Shown: in pieces, positions 18,046-26,554 of the stretch
Numbering within the stretch: position 1 is the stretch's first letter
Layout: every line of letters begins with the position of its first letter
DNA from: an uncultured Collinsella sp.
Lineage (GTDB): Bacteria > Actinomycetota > Coriobacteriia > Coriobacteriales > Coriobacteriaceae
Assembly: GCA_958403385.1 (NCBI GenBank)
Contig: CATXXC010000006.1
Coordinates: 53,459 to 117,458 of the forward strand
Direction: 5' to 3'
DNA length: 64,000 nt
The notes under the pieces: model-generated
What the model was told of the DNA's origin: nothing
Databases searched by the model: none
Seen by the model: only the letters and a program-made list of their open reading frames with translations
Made by a program: the position numbers and the translations under genes

Positions 18046-18084
18046 CCCCACCCCTTCCCCCACCCCGCCCCACCACTCCACCCA
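18046..18084 (-). promoter_or_regulatory. TGGGG repeat array, candidate MraZ operator
   Basis: Read on the minus strand, TGGGG occurs at 18072-18068, 18062-18058 and 18050-18046, with spacings of 10 and 12 bases, immediately upstream of the -35 box. Degenerate copies extend to 18084. MraZ is known to bind runs of TGGG-type repeats with about 10-bp phasing. The position upstream of -35 would allow activation as well as repression (inference). Confidence 0.6.
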
Positions 18085-18120
18085 CCATATATCGCAAAAC
18101 ACCCCCAAGCACATGTTCGA

Positions 18121-18208
18121 AAACACAATATGTTGTGTTTACAGCAACGGCGGGATGCCACCTGTGGCACCCCGCCTTTCAACCTCAACCTTCAAGTTGA
18201 CCTTGAGG
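18121..18208. promoter_or_regulatory. Cluster of dyad symmetries between xerD and mraZ
   Basis: Three symmetric elements stand in the 462-base gap between xerD and mraZ: AAACACAA-TATG-TTGTGTTT (18121-18140), a GGCGGG...CCCGCC hairpin with inner GCCAC/GTGGC (18149-18176), and a dyad whose outer CCTCAA/TTGAGG frames CTTCAAGTTGA (18183-18208). The last resembles motifs upstream of the secreted hydrolase at 61217. No coding sequence was recognised here. Confidence 0.45.
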
Positions 18209-18306
18209 CGATTTTTGCGTCCCTTTACATGCCGTTCACATCGCCCCCAAACTCCCCCACCCAAGGCACATTCGGTCCACCACCGCGACGACAAGTGACG
18301 AAAAAT

Positions 18307-18370
18307 GGGACGGGCCCCAGATCGCCCCTGCGCGCGCAAAAGCACGCCGCGGCAATCTGGGGCCCGTCCC
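18307..18370 (-). terminator. Long-stem terminator downstream of xerD
   Basis: Perfect 16-base arms GGGACGGGCCCCAGAT (18307-18322) and its complement (18355-18370) flank a 32-base GC-rich loop. On the minus strand the stem is followed directly by ATTTTTC, so it should terminate pyrG-xerD transcripts. The stem base GGGACGGG recurs at 35447. Confidence 0.75.
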
Positions 18371-18403
18371 CAAATACCTATAAATATGCAGGCCAGCGAT
18401 ATG

Positions 18404-19345
18404 TTAACGATGCGCCAGCGGGTGCGCTGCCAGATAGACCTCGGTCAGTTGCGTACGATCGACATGCGTGTAGACCTGCGTGGTCGATATATCGGCATGT
18501 CCCAAGATCTCCTGTAGCACACGGAGGTCTGCGCCGCCCGCAAGCATATGGGTGGCAAAGGAGTGACGCAGCGTATGGGGATGGAGTCCCACCAGTCCCA
18601 CCTGGCGCCCGTAGCGCTCACAGATGGCATGGATGCCCTGGCGCGACAGACGGCGGCCGTTCTTATTTAAAAAGACCGCCGAGGTCTCGGTTCCGCGGGC
18701 ATGGGCCGCCAAGCGAGAACGTCCCTCAGTTACATAGAGCGTCAGAGCTCGCGCCGCGCTTCCCACCAGCGGGGACAGGCGTTCCTTTGAGCCCTTACCG
18801 CGAACGAGTACAAAGCCATCGTCGATATGGATATCGCCCACATCGAGCCCCACCAACTCGCTCACACGCAAACCGCATCCGTAGAGCACTTCCAAGATGG
18901 CATGGTCGCGCAAGCCCATCTCGCCCTCGGGGAAGTCTTGATCGAGCAGCGCCGAGACATCCTCCACCGATAGATACTCCGGCAAACGATCAGCCTTTTT
19001 AGGAAGGCGCAACGCCGCCGTTGGATTTTGGGCCACAGCCCCATCGCGCACCAAAAAGGCATGCAGGCCCTTCACGGCCGCAAGCGCACGCTCCACCGAG
19101 GCATCCGAATAGCCCCCATCGCGACGGTCGGCGACAAAGCCCTCCACGATCTGACGAGTCACCTCTTCAAAAGACACAATACCCGCCCGCTCCAGATAGG
19201 CGCAGTACGTCGTCAGGTCACGACGATAGGCCGCAATCGTGTTGCGCGCCAAACCCCGCTCGACCGCGAGGTAATCGAGATACTCCCCCGCCGCCACGGC
19301 GAGCGACGAGGGAGTAGCTTCGGTATGTTCCTTATTCGCCGGCAC
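18404..19345 (-). CDS. xerD: Site-specific tyrosine recombinase XerD
   Basis: Chromosome dimer resolvase acting at dif; 313 residues. The N-terminal SAM-like core-binding domain (about 15-100) is followed by the catalytic domain. Catalytic residues visible are R160 (GCGLRVSEL), K184 (RGKGSKER), H257 and R260 (HPHTLRH), H283 (LGHADI) and nucleophile Y292 (TQVYTHVD). It could be the single Xer of the organism or one of an XerC/XerD pair; length and motifs favour XerD. It starts two bases after the pyrG stop, so the pair is probably cotranscribed and ends at the terminator at 18307-18370. Confidence 0.92.
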   Translation of the reverse strand: MPANKEHTEATPSSLAVAAGEYLDYLAVERGLARNTIAAYRRDLTTYCAYLERAGIVSFEEVTRQIVEGFVADRRDGGYSDASVERALAAVKGLHAFLVRDGAVAQNPTAALRLPKKADRLPEYLSVEDVSALLDQDFPEGEMGLRDHAILEVLYGCGLRVSELVGLDVGDIHIDDGFVLVRGKGSKERLSPLVGSAARALTLYVTEGRSRLAAHARGTETSAVFLNKNGRRLSRQGIHAICERYGRQVGLVGLHPHTLRHSFATHMLAGGADLRVLQEILGHADISTTQVYTHVDRTQLTEVYLAAHPLAHR

Positions 19346-19347
19346 CC

Positions 19348-21009
19348 TTAGTCCGTAGCGAGGTTCATGGGCGTCACCTGCAGACGGTCGACACCCTCGT
19401 GCTGGCCGATCGAAGCGCGCACGAACTCACGGAACAGCGGCTGCGGGTTGGTCGGGCGGCTCTTGAACTCGGGATGAGCCTGGGTTGCCACATACCACGG
19501 ATGCACGTCGCGCGGCAGCTCGACCATCTCGACCAGGCGCTCGTCGGGCGACAGACCCGAGATAACCAAACCGGCGTCCTCGAGCTGGTCACGGAAGGCG
19601 TTGTTGAACTCAAAGCGGTGACGGTGACGCTCGTAGACGAGCTCCTCGCCATATGCCTCGCGAGCAAGGGTATCGGCGGCGAGCTTGCACGGATAGGCGC
19701 CCAGGCGCATGGTGCCGCCCTTCTCGGTCACGTCCTCCTGCGAGCTCATCAGATCGATGACGCTAAACGGGCCGTCCGGATCGAACTCGGAAGAGCTGGC
19801 GCCGGCAAGGCCGACCACGTTGCGGGCGAACTCGCACACGGCTACCTGCATACCCAGGCAAATGCCCAGATACGGAATCTTGTGCTCGCGGGCGAACTCG
19901 GCCGCGAGGATCTTGCCCTCCAGGGCGCGCTTGCCAAAGCCGCCAGGAACCAAGATGCCCGAGGCGTCACCCAGGACCTCGGAGACGTTCTGCTCGTCGA
20001 GGCTCTCGCCATCGACCAGCTGCACGTCAACGTGGCGATCGTAGAACACGCCCGCGTGGTGCAGGGCCTCGATAACCGACAGGTAGGCATCGGGCAGCTG
20101 CGTATACTTGCCCACGACGGCGATCTTCACCTTGTCGGCGTGCTGGTTGGCATGGTTCTGCTTGCGCAGGAACTCGTTCCACTGACTCATGTCGCGCTCA
20201 CGCGGGTCCAGACCCAGACGCTCGCAAATGCGCAGGTCAAAGTCCTGCTCGGCGAGCAGCTGCGGAACATCGTAGATGCTCGCGCAGTCCTCGTTGGTAA
20301 AGACGCAGTCGGTGTCGACGTCGCAGAAGCTTGCGATCTTGCCGCGGATGGCATCGTCGATATGGTGATCGGAGCGCAGAACGATAATATCGGGCTGGAT
20401 ACCAAAGCTGCGGAGCTCCTTGACGGAGTGCTGCGTCGGCTTGGTCTTGACCTCGTGGGCGGCGGCGATATAGGGAACGAGCGACACGTGGATGTAGCAG
20501 ACGTTCTCGGGGCCGGCCTCCTTGCGATACTGGCGGATGGCCTCGACAAACGGCTGCGACTCGATGTCACCGATAGTGCCGCCCAACTCAGTGATGACCA
20601 CGTCGGAGCCGGTCTGTTCCTCAATACGACGGAACTTATCCTTAATTGCGTTCGTGACGTGCGGGATCACTTGCACGGTGCCGCCCAAAAAGTCACCGCG
20701 ACGTTCGCGGGCGATCAGGCTCTTATAGATGGCACCAGTCGTAAAGTTGGAATCGCGGGTCAGGTTCTCGTCAATAAAGCGCTCGTAGTGGCCCAGGTCC
20801 AGATCGGACTCGTAGCCGTCCTCGGTCACAAAGACCTCGCCATGCTGGAACGGGCTCATGGTGCCGGGGTCGACGTTCAGATACGGGTCGGCCTTTTGCA
20901 TCGTTACCTTGTAGCCGCGCGACTTGAGCAGACGGCCCAGCGAGGCCGCGGTAATACCCTTGCCCAGAGACGAAACCACGCCGCCGGTCACGAACACATG
21001 CTTGGTCAT
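19348..21009 (-). CDS. pyrG: CTP synthase PyrG
   Basis: Glutamine amidotransferase that converts UTP to CTP using ATP. The N-terminal amidoligase domain (about 1-270) opens with FVTGGVVSSLGKGITAASLG and contains the SPFQHGEVFVTEDG segment. The C-terminal class I glutaminase has the nucleophile Cys in LGICLGMQ and the His-Glu pair in QAHPEFKSRP. Length 553 residues is standard. The next gene in the same direction, xerD, begins within three bases. The upstream gap (21010-21187) holds the terminator of the neighbouring regulator gene. Confidence 0.97.
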   Translation of the reverse strand: MTKHVFVTGGVVSSLGKGITAASLGRLLKSRGYKVTMQKADPYLNVDPGTMSPFQHGEVFVTEDGYESDLDLGHYERFIDENLTRDSNFTTGAIYKSLIARERRGDFLGGTVQVIPHVTNAIKDKFRRIEEQTGSDVVITELGGTIGDIESQPFVEAIRQYRKEAGPENVCYIHVSLVPYIAAAHEVKTKPTQHSVKELRSFGIQPDIIVLRSDHHIDDAIRGKIASFCDVDTDCVFTNEDCASIYDVPQLLAEQDFDLRICERLGLDPRERDMSQWNEFLRKQNHANQHADKVKIAVVGKYTQLPDAYLSVIEALHHAGVFYDRHVDVQLVDGESLDEQNVSEVLGDASGILVPGGFGKRALEGKILAAEFAREHKIPYLGICLGMQVAVCEFARNVVGLAGASSSEFDPDGPFSVIDLMSSQEDVTEKGGTMRLGAYPCKLAADTLAREAYGEELVYERHRHRFEFNNAFRDQLEDAGLVISGLSPDERLVEMVELPRDVHPWYVATQAHPEFKSRPTNPQPLFREFVRASIGQHEGVDRLQVTPMNLATD

Positions 21010-21130
21010 ATTGAGTTACCTGCGCTTCCCGTAGAAGTTGTCCATACACATCTTACGGGTCTTCATTGTAATACTCGCGACGCGCGCCGCACGCATTTTT
21101 TCTTACGCGCAATCGCATTTCTCCATCTCG

Positions 21131-21168
21131 AAACAAAACGCCGTCCGGTTGCCCAAGCGGCGTCGTTT
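21131..21168 (-). terminator. Intrinsic terminator after the winged-helix regulator
   Basis: On the minus strand an AACGACGCCG arm pairs with CGGCGTTTTG across a 16-base loop and runs into TTTTGTTT. It lies 20 bases past the stop of the gene at 21188-21526. Confidence 0.65.
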
Positions 21169-21187
21169 CCACTATGAATGCACGCTG

Positions 21188-21526
21188 TTATCGATCGGCG
21201 GCTTCATCCTCGATCAAGTCCTTCACGAGCATACCGGCACGGATGCCCTCTAGATACCATTCGCCACGCTCCGTGAGACAAATACCATTTGCAAGCTGGC
21301 CGCCGTCGTCGCTGTAGCGCGAGACGACCTCGATGATGTCTTCGGATTCCAAGCGTTCAATTGCCGCGCGGGCGCGATACGGAGACACCCCCACACGCTC
21401 GGCAAGCGTCTTGCGCGAAAAGCCATAAAATCCGCCGTTGTCTTCGGACAGCTGTGCGATCTCCATCAGCACCTGCACCTCGACACGCTTCATATCGTTG
21501 ACACTCGCACGACCCTTGCCAGCCAT
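21188..21526 (-). CDS. Small winged-helix DNA-binding protein
   Basis: A 112-residue protein of unknown target. The central part (about 12-70) has a helix-turn-helix pattern: VLMEIAQLSEDNG, then SRKTLAERVGVSPYRARAAIERLESEDIIEVVSRYSDD with the recognition helix and a beta wing. It resembles short MarR/replication-initiator-type winged helices and has no ligand domain. I start at the ATG at 21526, five bases after GAGGAGG, rather than at 21616. It is a single-gene unit with its own terminator, upstream of pyrG in the same direction. Regulation of its neighbours cannot be shown from sequence alone. Confidence 0.75.
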   Translation of the reverse strand: MAGKGRASVNDMKRVEVQVLMEIAQLSEDNGGFYGFSRKTLAERVGVSPYRARAAIERLESEDIIEVVSRYSDDGGQLANGICLTERGEWYLEGIRAGMLVKDLIEDEAADR

Positions 21527-21717
21527 GGCAGCCTCCTCAAACCGAGCACGGGCATCACCTGCACCGTGCGCGACCGGCACACCCCATGATGGCCGGCAAC
21601 ATCCATCATGCGGCATCCCCGCAAAAGGATGAAACAGTTAGGGTTATTGTATACCGCCCAAATCGCTTATAGGCAGGTAAACGGGCTATTTTTAGGTTAA
21701 ACGGTAGCTTTGTTGAT

Positions 21718-21756
21718 AAAAGGGGCACACCGAATGCATACCCGATGCGCCCCTTT
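21718..21756 (-). terminator. Intrinsic terminator after the DUF1846 gene
   Basis: On the minus strand AAAGGGGCGCA pairs with TGTGCCCCTTT around a partly structured loop and is followed by TTATC. It begins 20 bases past the stop at 21776. Confidence 0.75.
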
Positions 21757-21775
21757 CAGACCAATTAATCCAGGC

Positions 21776-23257
21776 TTAGCGGTGGAAGAAACCACGGCGC
21801 TCGAACTTGGGCTCGCAGCACACGTTGATGCCCAGCTTGCGCAACACCGTCTCGTCCGTCGGCGAGATGATCACGCTAAAGAAGGCATCGCAGCCGCGCA
21901 GCTGCTCTAGGCCCGAAAGGACGCGGGCCGCCGTCTCGCTCGTTGCCGAGGTGATCGAGAGCGCCATAAGCGTCTCGTCGGTGTGCAGGCGCGGGTTCTT
22001 GCTACCCAGGAAATGCGTCTTGAGCTTGCTGATAGGCTCGATCGCCTCATCGCTAATGACCTCGAGCTCAAGGTCAACGCCCGAGACATGCTTAAGTGCG
22101 TTCATGATGAGCGAGCTCGCGGCGCCCAGGCGCGTGGAAGTCTTGCCGGTCACCACGGAGCCATCGGGCATGACCATGGCGCCTACGGGGCCACCCGTCA
22201 GCTGCTCCCTGGTAAGGGCGGCCGAGCGTGCCGGCGAGTAGTTCTTGTCGATACCGGCCTTCTTCATAATGATCTTGAGACGGTCGACTTGCTCATCGCC
22301 CACGCCGGTACGGCGCACATTTTCGACCGCGGTAAAGTAGCGGCGGACGATCTCCATCTTGGAAGCGTCGCGGCAGGCATCGTCATCGGTAATAGCAAAA
22401 CCGACCATATTGACGCCCATGTCCGTGGGGCTCTGGTAGGGGCTCTTGCCCAGGATCTTTTCCATCAGAGCACGGACCACCGGGAAAGCCTCGACGTCAC
22501 GGTTGTAGTTGACCGTGGTCTTGTTGTAGGCCTCCAAGTGGAAGGAGTCGATGATATTGGCGTCGTCGAGATCTGCCGTGGCCGCCTCGTAGGCGATGTT
22601 GACCGGATGCGTGAGGGGAAGGTTCCAGACCGGGAAGGTCTCGAACTTGGCGTAGCCGGCGGCGGTGCCGTGCTTGTGCTCGTGATAAAGCTGCGACAGG
22701 CAGGTGGCGAGCTTACCCGAGCCAGGACCCGGCGCGGTGACCACGACGAGCGGACGGGTGGTCTCGACAAACTCGTTCTTGCCGTAGCCGTCGTCGGACA
22801 CGATCAGATCGACGTCGTGGGGATAGCCCTCGATGGGATAGTGCAGCTTGGCGGGAATGCCGAGCGCGTTCAGGCGATTGCGGAAGACATCGGCGGCGGG
22901 CTGGCCGGCGTACTGGGTGATAACCACGGCCGCGACAGCAAAACCGTTGCCGCGGAACAGGTCGACCAGGCGCAAAACGTCCTCGTCATAGGTAATGCCC
23001 AGGTCACCGCGAGCCTTGTTCTTCTCGATGTGGTTCGCGTTAATGGCGATGATGACCTCAACGTCGTCGGCTATGCTCTTGAGCATGCGAAACTTGCTGT
23101 CCGGCTCAAAACCCGGCAGCACGCGGCTCGCGTGATAGTCGTCAAACAGCTTGCCGCCAAACTCCAAATAGAGTTTGCCGCCAAACTGCGAGATGCGCTC
23201 CTTAATATGAGCGGCCTGCAGCTCGATATACTTCGCGTTGTCGAAACCCTGGCGCAT
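21776..23257 (-). CDS. UPF0371 / DUF1846 family protein
   Basis: Conserved protein of about 500 residues with no established function; 493 here. Recognisable family segments are the N-terminal MRQGFDNAKYIELQ with KLYLEFGGKLFDDYHASRVLPGF, then TAPGPGSGKLATCLSQLYHE (a P-loop-like GPGSGK near residue 190) and MVMPDGSVVTGKTS. The start at 23257 follows GGGAG by six bases and removes eight residues of a longer frame. It is monocistronic with its own terminator. The upstream gap holds a dense hairpin array. I do not assign a reaction; homologues occur widely in gut anaerobes and streptococci. Confidence 0.85.
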   Translation of the reverse strand: MRQGFDNAKYIELQAAHIKERISQFGGKLYLEFGGKLFDDYHASRVLPGFEPDSKFRMLKSIADDVEVIIAINANHIEKNKARGDLGITYDEDVLRLVDLFRGNGFAVAAVVITQYAGQPAADVFRNRLNALGIPAKLHYPIEGYPHDVDLIVSDDGYGKNEFVETTRPLVVVTAPGPGSGKLATCLSQLYHEHKHGTAAGYAKFETFPVWNLPLTHPVNIAYEAATADLDDANIIDSFHLEAYNKTTVNYNRDVEAFPVVRALMEKILGKSPYQSPTDMGVNMVGFAITDDDACRDASKMEIVRRYFTAVENVRRTGVGDEQVDRLKIIMKKAGIDKNYSPARSAALTREQLTGGPVGAMVMPDGSVVTGKTSTRLGAASSLIMNALKHVSGVDLELEVISDEAIEPISKLKTHFLGSKNPRLHTDETLMALSITSATSETAARVLSGLEQLRGCDAFFSVIISPTDETVLRKLGINVCCEPKFERRGFFHR

Positions 23258-23828
23258 GTATGGCTCCCGTCCCGTTTCCATTTAATGTTCTAGGCGATTA
23301 TAACGGAGCAGACCCTTCCCAACACCCAAGCAGCCAACGGGCATCAACCAAACACGTCATCGATAAGTTGCGGTGAAATAGTTCCCGTTTAACCCCTCAA
23401 GACGGCCAAACAGGAACTATTCCACCGCAACTTCCCCTTTTGGCGCGAAGTAACCTGACCCCATTGCACCAGCGAACGGGCGCCAGAGCGAGCAAGCAGC
23501 CCCCTGCACCAACAATGGAAACGTCACAGGTGGAGCATAAGTCAGCGAAAGCCCGCCAGAGCGAGCAAGGTGACGTGAAAGAGGAGGGCATAGGCCTTTT
23601 GGCCATGCCCGACGATTGAACGTCAGATTGCCGCTCTGGCGGGCTTGCAGCGTCGAGTGGTTCCGGCGTTTGGTAAAACGCCGGAACACAAGAGTGCCCC
23701 CTCCCGCGCACGGAACGGGAGGGGGCTAAAGGTAGGAGTCTACCGGTGGGTTTACCCCACCGGACAGACGATGACCAGATGATCCTTTACAGGATCGTCA
23801 AGGTTTCCGTGGGGTACCCGTTGGGTAC
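23258..23828. other. 571-base noncoding gap with a hairpin array
   Basis: No convincing gene. At least six stem-loops lie in a row: 23365-23433 (26-base arms), 23586-23610, 23660-23687 (GTTCCGGCGTTT and complement), 23696-23726 (GCCCCCTCCCG and complement), 23743-23763 and 23778-23799. A 16-base unit CGCCAGAGCGAGCAAG occurs twice directly (23481-23496, 23554-23569) and its first half once inverted (23634-23641). The two non-canonical pairs of the first stem are G-U only on the minus strand, suggesting it acts as minus-strand RNA downstream of the antiporter gene. Confidence 0.6.
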
Positions 23829-25307
23829 TTAGAGCAACACGCAGGCGACGGTCAGGATGATGGCGCAGACGACGGAGAGCGCGACGATGAGCTTAAGGGC
23901 AAACTTGAGCCAGGTCGTCCACTCGATCTTGGCCAGGGCGAGACCGCCCATGATGGCGCCGGAGGTCGGGGTGAACAGGTTCACGACACCGATGGCGGCG
24001 GAGAAGATCATGACCATGACCTCGGGCGAGAAGCCGAGCTTAACAGCCAGCGGTCCCATGATGGGCATGGAGACGGTAGCCATACCGGAGGTCGAGGGGA
24101 TCAGGAAGGACAGGCCGAAGTAGACCAGGAAGCTCATGGGAGCGAAGATTACGCCGGACAGGCCAGCCAGGGCATTGGCGGCAGCGTCGAGGACGAAAAC
24201 GTCGAGACCGGTGTTAGCCATGAGGACGGAGATACCACGGGCGAGGGCGATGACGAGAACAACGGACATCATGTCGGCAGCGCCGGTGATGAAGGTGTTA
24301 ACGATCTGCTTCTCGGACAGGCCACCGATGATACCGATCAGGACGGCCATGAGGAAGAACCAGGTGGAAGCCTCGTCGAAGTACCACTGGCCAATGGGCA
24401 GGCCGGTGATCAGGGCAGACCAGCCCTGGACGACGGCGTTACCGTCGGCGTCGTAGACAGCGCCAGCGTCGAAGAAGTTGGCGACGCCCTCGTTGAGGTC
24501 GGCCAGCGGAATGAAGCCGACGATCATGACGACAAAGGTAAAGGCAAAGGCGATCAGAACACCCTTCTGACGACCGGTGAGCTTGACCTCCTTGTGGACC
24601 TCGGAAGCAGCCTTGCCGTGAGCCTCTTCGGCGTCCTTGAGCTCCTGCATCGACAGGATGGTGGAACCCTTGTCAGCCTTGACCTTCTTGGCGTAGCTCA
24701 TCACGAAGAAGATGGACATAGCGGTAGTGACAATCCACAGGACGGCACCGAGGCCGATGATGATGGACTGGTTGACCTCAATGCCAACGCCGGTCAGAGC
24801 GTCAACGGCAGCGCCGACGGCGAACGGGTTAACCGTGGAGCCCAGGCAGCCGCAGCCAGCGCCGAGCAGGACGGTAGCGGCACCGACCATGGGGTCGAAG
24901 CCAGCAGCCATCATGGTAGCGGCGAGCAGGGCGTAGAAGGGAACGGTCTCCTCGCACATACCATAGGTGGTACCACCGAGGGAGAAGATGAGCATCAGCA
25001 CGGGAATGAGCATAATCTCGTTGCCCTTAAGCTTCTGCACCAGAACGGCGATGCCGTTGTCCAGAGCGCCGGTCTCGGTCATCATGCCGAGGAAGCCGCC
25101 CAGGATCATAACGAAGAGGCAGACGGGCAGAGCGTCAGCGAAGCCCTTAATCGGGGCGGTGCAGAAATCGCTCAGACGGGCGGCAGTAACCGCGCCGCCG
25201 GACGTGCCGGAGACGATAACGGTAATCACTGCGACAATTGCCAGCAGAGCAAGAAGAATGGTGAACGATGAAGGCATACCGCGCTTTTTCTTAGCGGTCT
25301 CAGTCAT
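23829..25307 (-). CDS. YfcC-family basic amino acid antiporter (probable arginine/ornithine exchanger)
   Basis: Polytopic membrane transporter of the DcuC/ArcD-like YfcC family, 492 residues with about 12-13 hydrophobic segments. A short Lys/Arg-rich N-terminus precedes the first helix. Re-entrant, Gly-rich segments such as SLGGTTYGMCEETVPFY and FLIPSTSGMATVSMPIMGPLA are typical. It is followed upstream by arcB and arcA in the same direction, so an arginine-in/ornithine-out role is likely, but family members can also carry other substrates. The ATG at 25307 has a GGGGGG run nine bases upstream. The 3' side carries the hairpin array described at 23258-23828. Confidence 0.82.
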   Translation of the reverse strand: MTETAKKKRGMPSSFTILLALLAIVAVITVIVSGTSGGAVTAARLSDFCTAPIKGFADALPVCLFVMILGGFLGMMTETGALDNGIAVLVQKLKGNEIMLIPVLMLIFSLGGTTYGMCEETVPFYALLAATMMAAGFDPMVGAATVLLGAGCGCLGSTVNPFAVGAAVDALTGVGIEVNQSIIIGLGAVLWIVTTAMSIFFVMSYAKKVKADKGSTILSMQELKDAEEAHGKAASEVHKEVKLTGRQKGVLIAFAFTFVVMIVGFIPLADLNEGVANFFDAGAVYDADGNAVVQGWSALITGLPIGQWYFDEASTWFFLMAVLIGIIGGLSEKQIVNTFITGAADMMSVVLVIALARGISVLMANTGLDVFVLDAAANALAGLSGVIFAPMSFLVYFGLSFLIPSTSGMATVSMPIMGPLAVKLGFSPEVMVMIFSAAIGVVNLFTPTSGAIMGGLALAKIEWTTWLKFALKLIVALSVVCAIILTVACVLL

Positions 25308-25407
25308 AGTTCTCATCCCCCCTTCATAAATCATTTACTGATCTCGCCCGAAGCGGCTCTTCCGTGCCGTGCCTGCCGCCTGGTGCGAGATATTTACCAG
25401 ACAAAGC

Positions 25408-25439
25408 CGCTCGGGGTGTGCAGCAAGACACCCCGAGCG
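25408..25439 (-). terminator. Hairpin between arcB and the antiporter gene
   Basis: Perfect 12-base arms CGCTCGGGGTGT / ACACCCCGAGCG with an eight-base loop lie 15 bases past the arcB stop. The U-tract on the minus strand is weak (GGCTTTGTC), so it may only partly terminate, or it may stabilise the arcB message. Confidence 0.55.
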
Positions 25440-25454
25440 AGATGCTAGATGCTC

Positions 25455-26450
25455 TTACTTGAGCGTGGCGTACATGACAGCCTTGATGGTGTGCATGCGG
25501 TTCTCGGCCTCGTCGAAGACCTTGGAAGCGGGGCTCTCGAAGACCTCGTCGGTGACCTCCTGCTCGGTGATGCCGAACTGCTCGCACTTCTCGGCGCCAA
25601 TGGTGGTGTTGGTGTCGTGGAAGCTGGGCAGGCAGTGCAGGAAGATGGCACCCGGGTTGGCCATAGCCATGACCTCGGAGGTGACACGATACGGGGTGAG
25701 CTGAGCGATGCGCTCGGCCCAGACCTCGTCGGGCTCGCCCATGGAGACCCACACGTCGGTGTAGATAACGTCGGCACCGGTGACGCCGTCCTTGACGTCG
25801 GTGGTCAGCTTGATGGTGCAGCCGTTAGCCTCGGCGATGGGCTTGCAGGCCTCGATGACGTCGTCAGCGGGCATGCACTCCTCGGGGCCGCAGGCCACGA
25901 AGTTCATGCCGAGCTTGGAGCAGACGACCATGAGGGAGCGAGCGACATTGTTCTTGCAGTCGCCCATGAAGACGAGGGTCTTGCCCTTGATGTCGTAGTT
26001 GAAGTTCTCCTGGACGGTCAGGATGTCGGCGAGCATCTGGGTGGGGTGCCACTCGGTGGTCAGGCCGTTCCACACGGGCACGCCGGACTTAGCAGCGAGC
26101 TCCTCGACGTCGTCCTGGGCAAAGCCACGGAACTCGATGCCGTCATACATGCGGCCGAGAACGCGGGCAGTGTCCTCGATGGACTCCTTCTTGCCCATCT
26201 GCGACGAACCCGGATCGAGGTAGGTGACGCCCATGCCCAGATCCATGCCGCCGACCTCGAAGGCGCAGCGGGTACGAGTAGAGGTCTTCTGGAAGAGCAG
26301 AACGATGTTCTTGCCCTCGAGATAGCGGTGCGGAACGCCAGCGCGCTTCATATCCTTGAAGTTCTTGGAGAGCTTGAGCAGGTACTCGATCTCCTCGGTG
26401 GTGAGGTCGAGAAGCTTGAGGAAGCTACGGCCGGAAAGGTTAACACCCAT
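25455..26450 (-). CDS. arcB: Ornithine carbamoyltransferase (catabolic, ArcB)
   Basis: Cytoplasmic enzyme converting citrulline and phosphate to ornithine and carbamoyl phosphate in the arginine deiminase pathway (or the reverse in biosynthesis). The 331 residues carry the carbamoyl phosphate site S57-T-R-T-R61, the HPTQMLADIL segment, and FLHCLPSFHD with the ornithine-site Cys. The sequence MGVNLSGRSFLKLLDLTTEE at the N-terminus is typical of the catabolic type. Its position between arcA and the antiporter supports the catabolic role. No arcC carbamate kinase is present here, so the ATP-yielding step must be encoded elsewhere. Confidence 0.93.
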   Translation of the reverse strand: MGVNLSGRSFLKLLDLTTEEIEYLLKLSKNFKDMKRAGVPHRYLEGKNIVLLFQKTSTRTRCAFEVGGMDLGMGVTYLDPGSSQMGKKESIEDTARVLGRMYDGIEFRGFAQDDVEELAAKSGVPVWNGLTTEWHPTQMLADILTVQENFNYDIKGKTLVFMGDCKNNVARSLMVVCSKLGMNFVACGPEECMPADDVIEACKPIAEANGCTIKLTTDVKDGVTGADVIYTDVWVSMGEPDEVWAERIAQLTPYRVTSEVMAMANPGAIFLHCLPSFHDTNTTIGAEKCEQFGITEQEVTDEVFESPASKVFDEAENRMHTIKAVMYATLK

Positions 26451-26495
26451 GGTTTGATTCCTTTCGAAGAAATGAATTACGTAAGTATTAGTGGT

Positions 26496-26543
26496 GCCCG
26501 TTTAACGGGCGAAGCCGGTGCGGTTGTAGGGGGACCGCACCGG
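26496..26543 (-). terminator. Two hairpins between arcA copy 1 and arcB
   Basis: GCCCGTTTAACGGGC (26496-26510) and a stem of CCGGTGCGGT with its complement (26515-26524, 26534-26543) lie between the arcA stop and arcB. Neither has a clear U-tract. They could be partial terminators that lower arcB expression relative to arcA, or RNA-stabilising ends. Confidence 0.5.
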
Positions 26544-26554
26544 AAACGGAAAGA

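Noticed and set aside
19399..21177. 592-codon open frame on the plus strand opposite pyrG
   Set aside because: Shadow of pyrG caused by high GC in third positions; no recognisable motif and no ribosome site.
23397..23711. 104- and 90-codon minus-strand frames in the hairpin array
   Set aside because: They run through several perfect stem-loops and repeats, lack ribosome sites, and have Cys/Trp/Arg-rich compositions unlike a folded protein. Left as noncoding.
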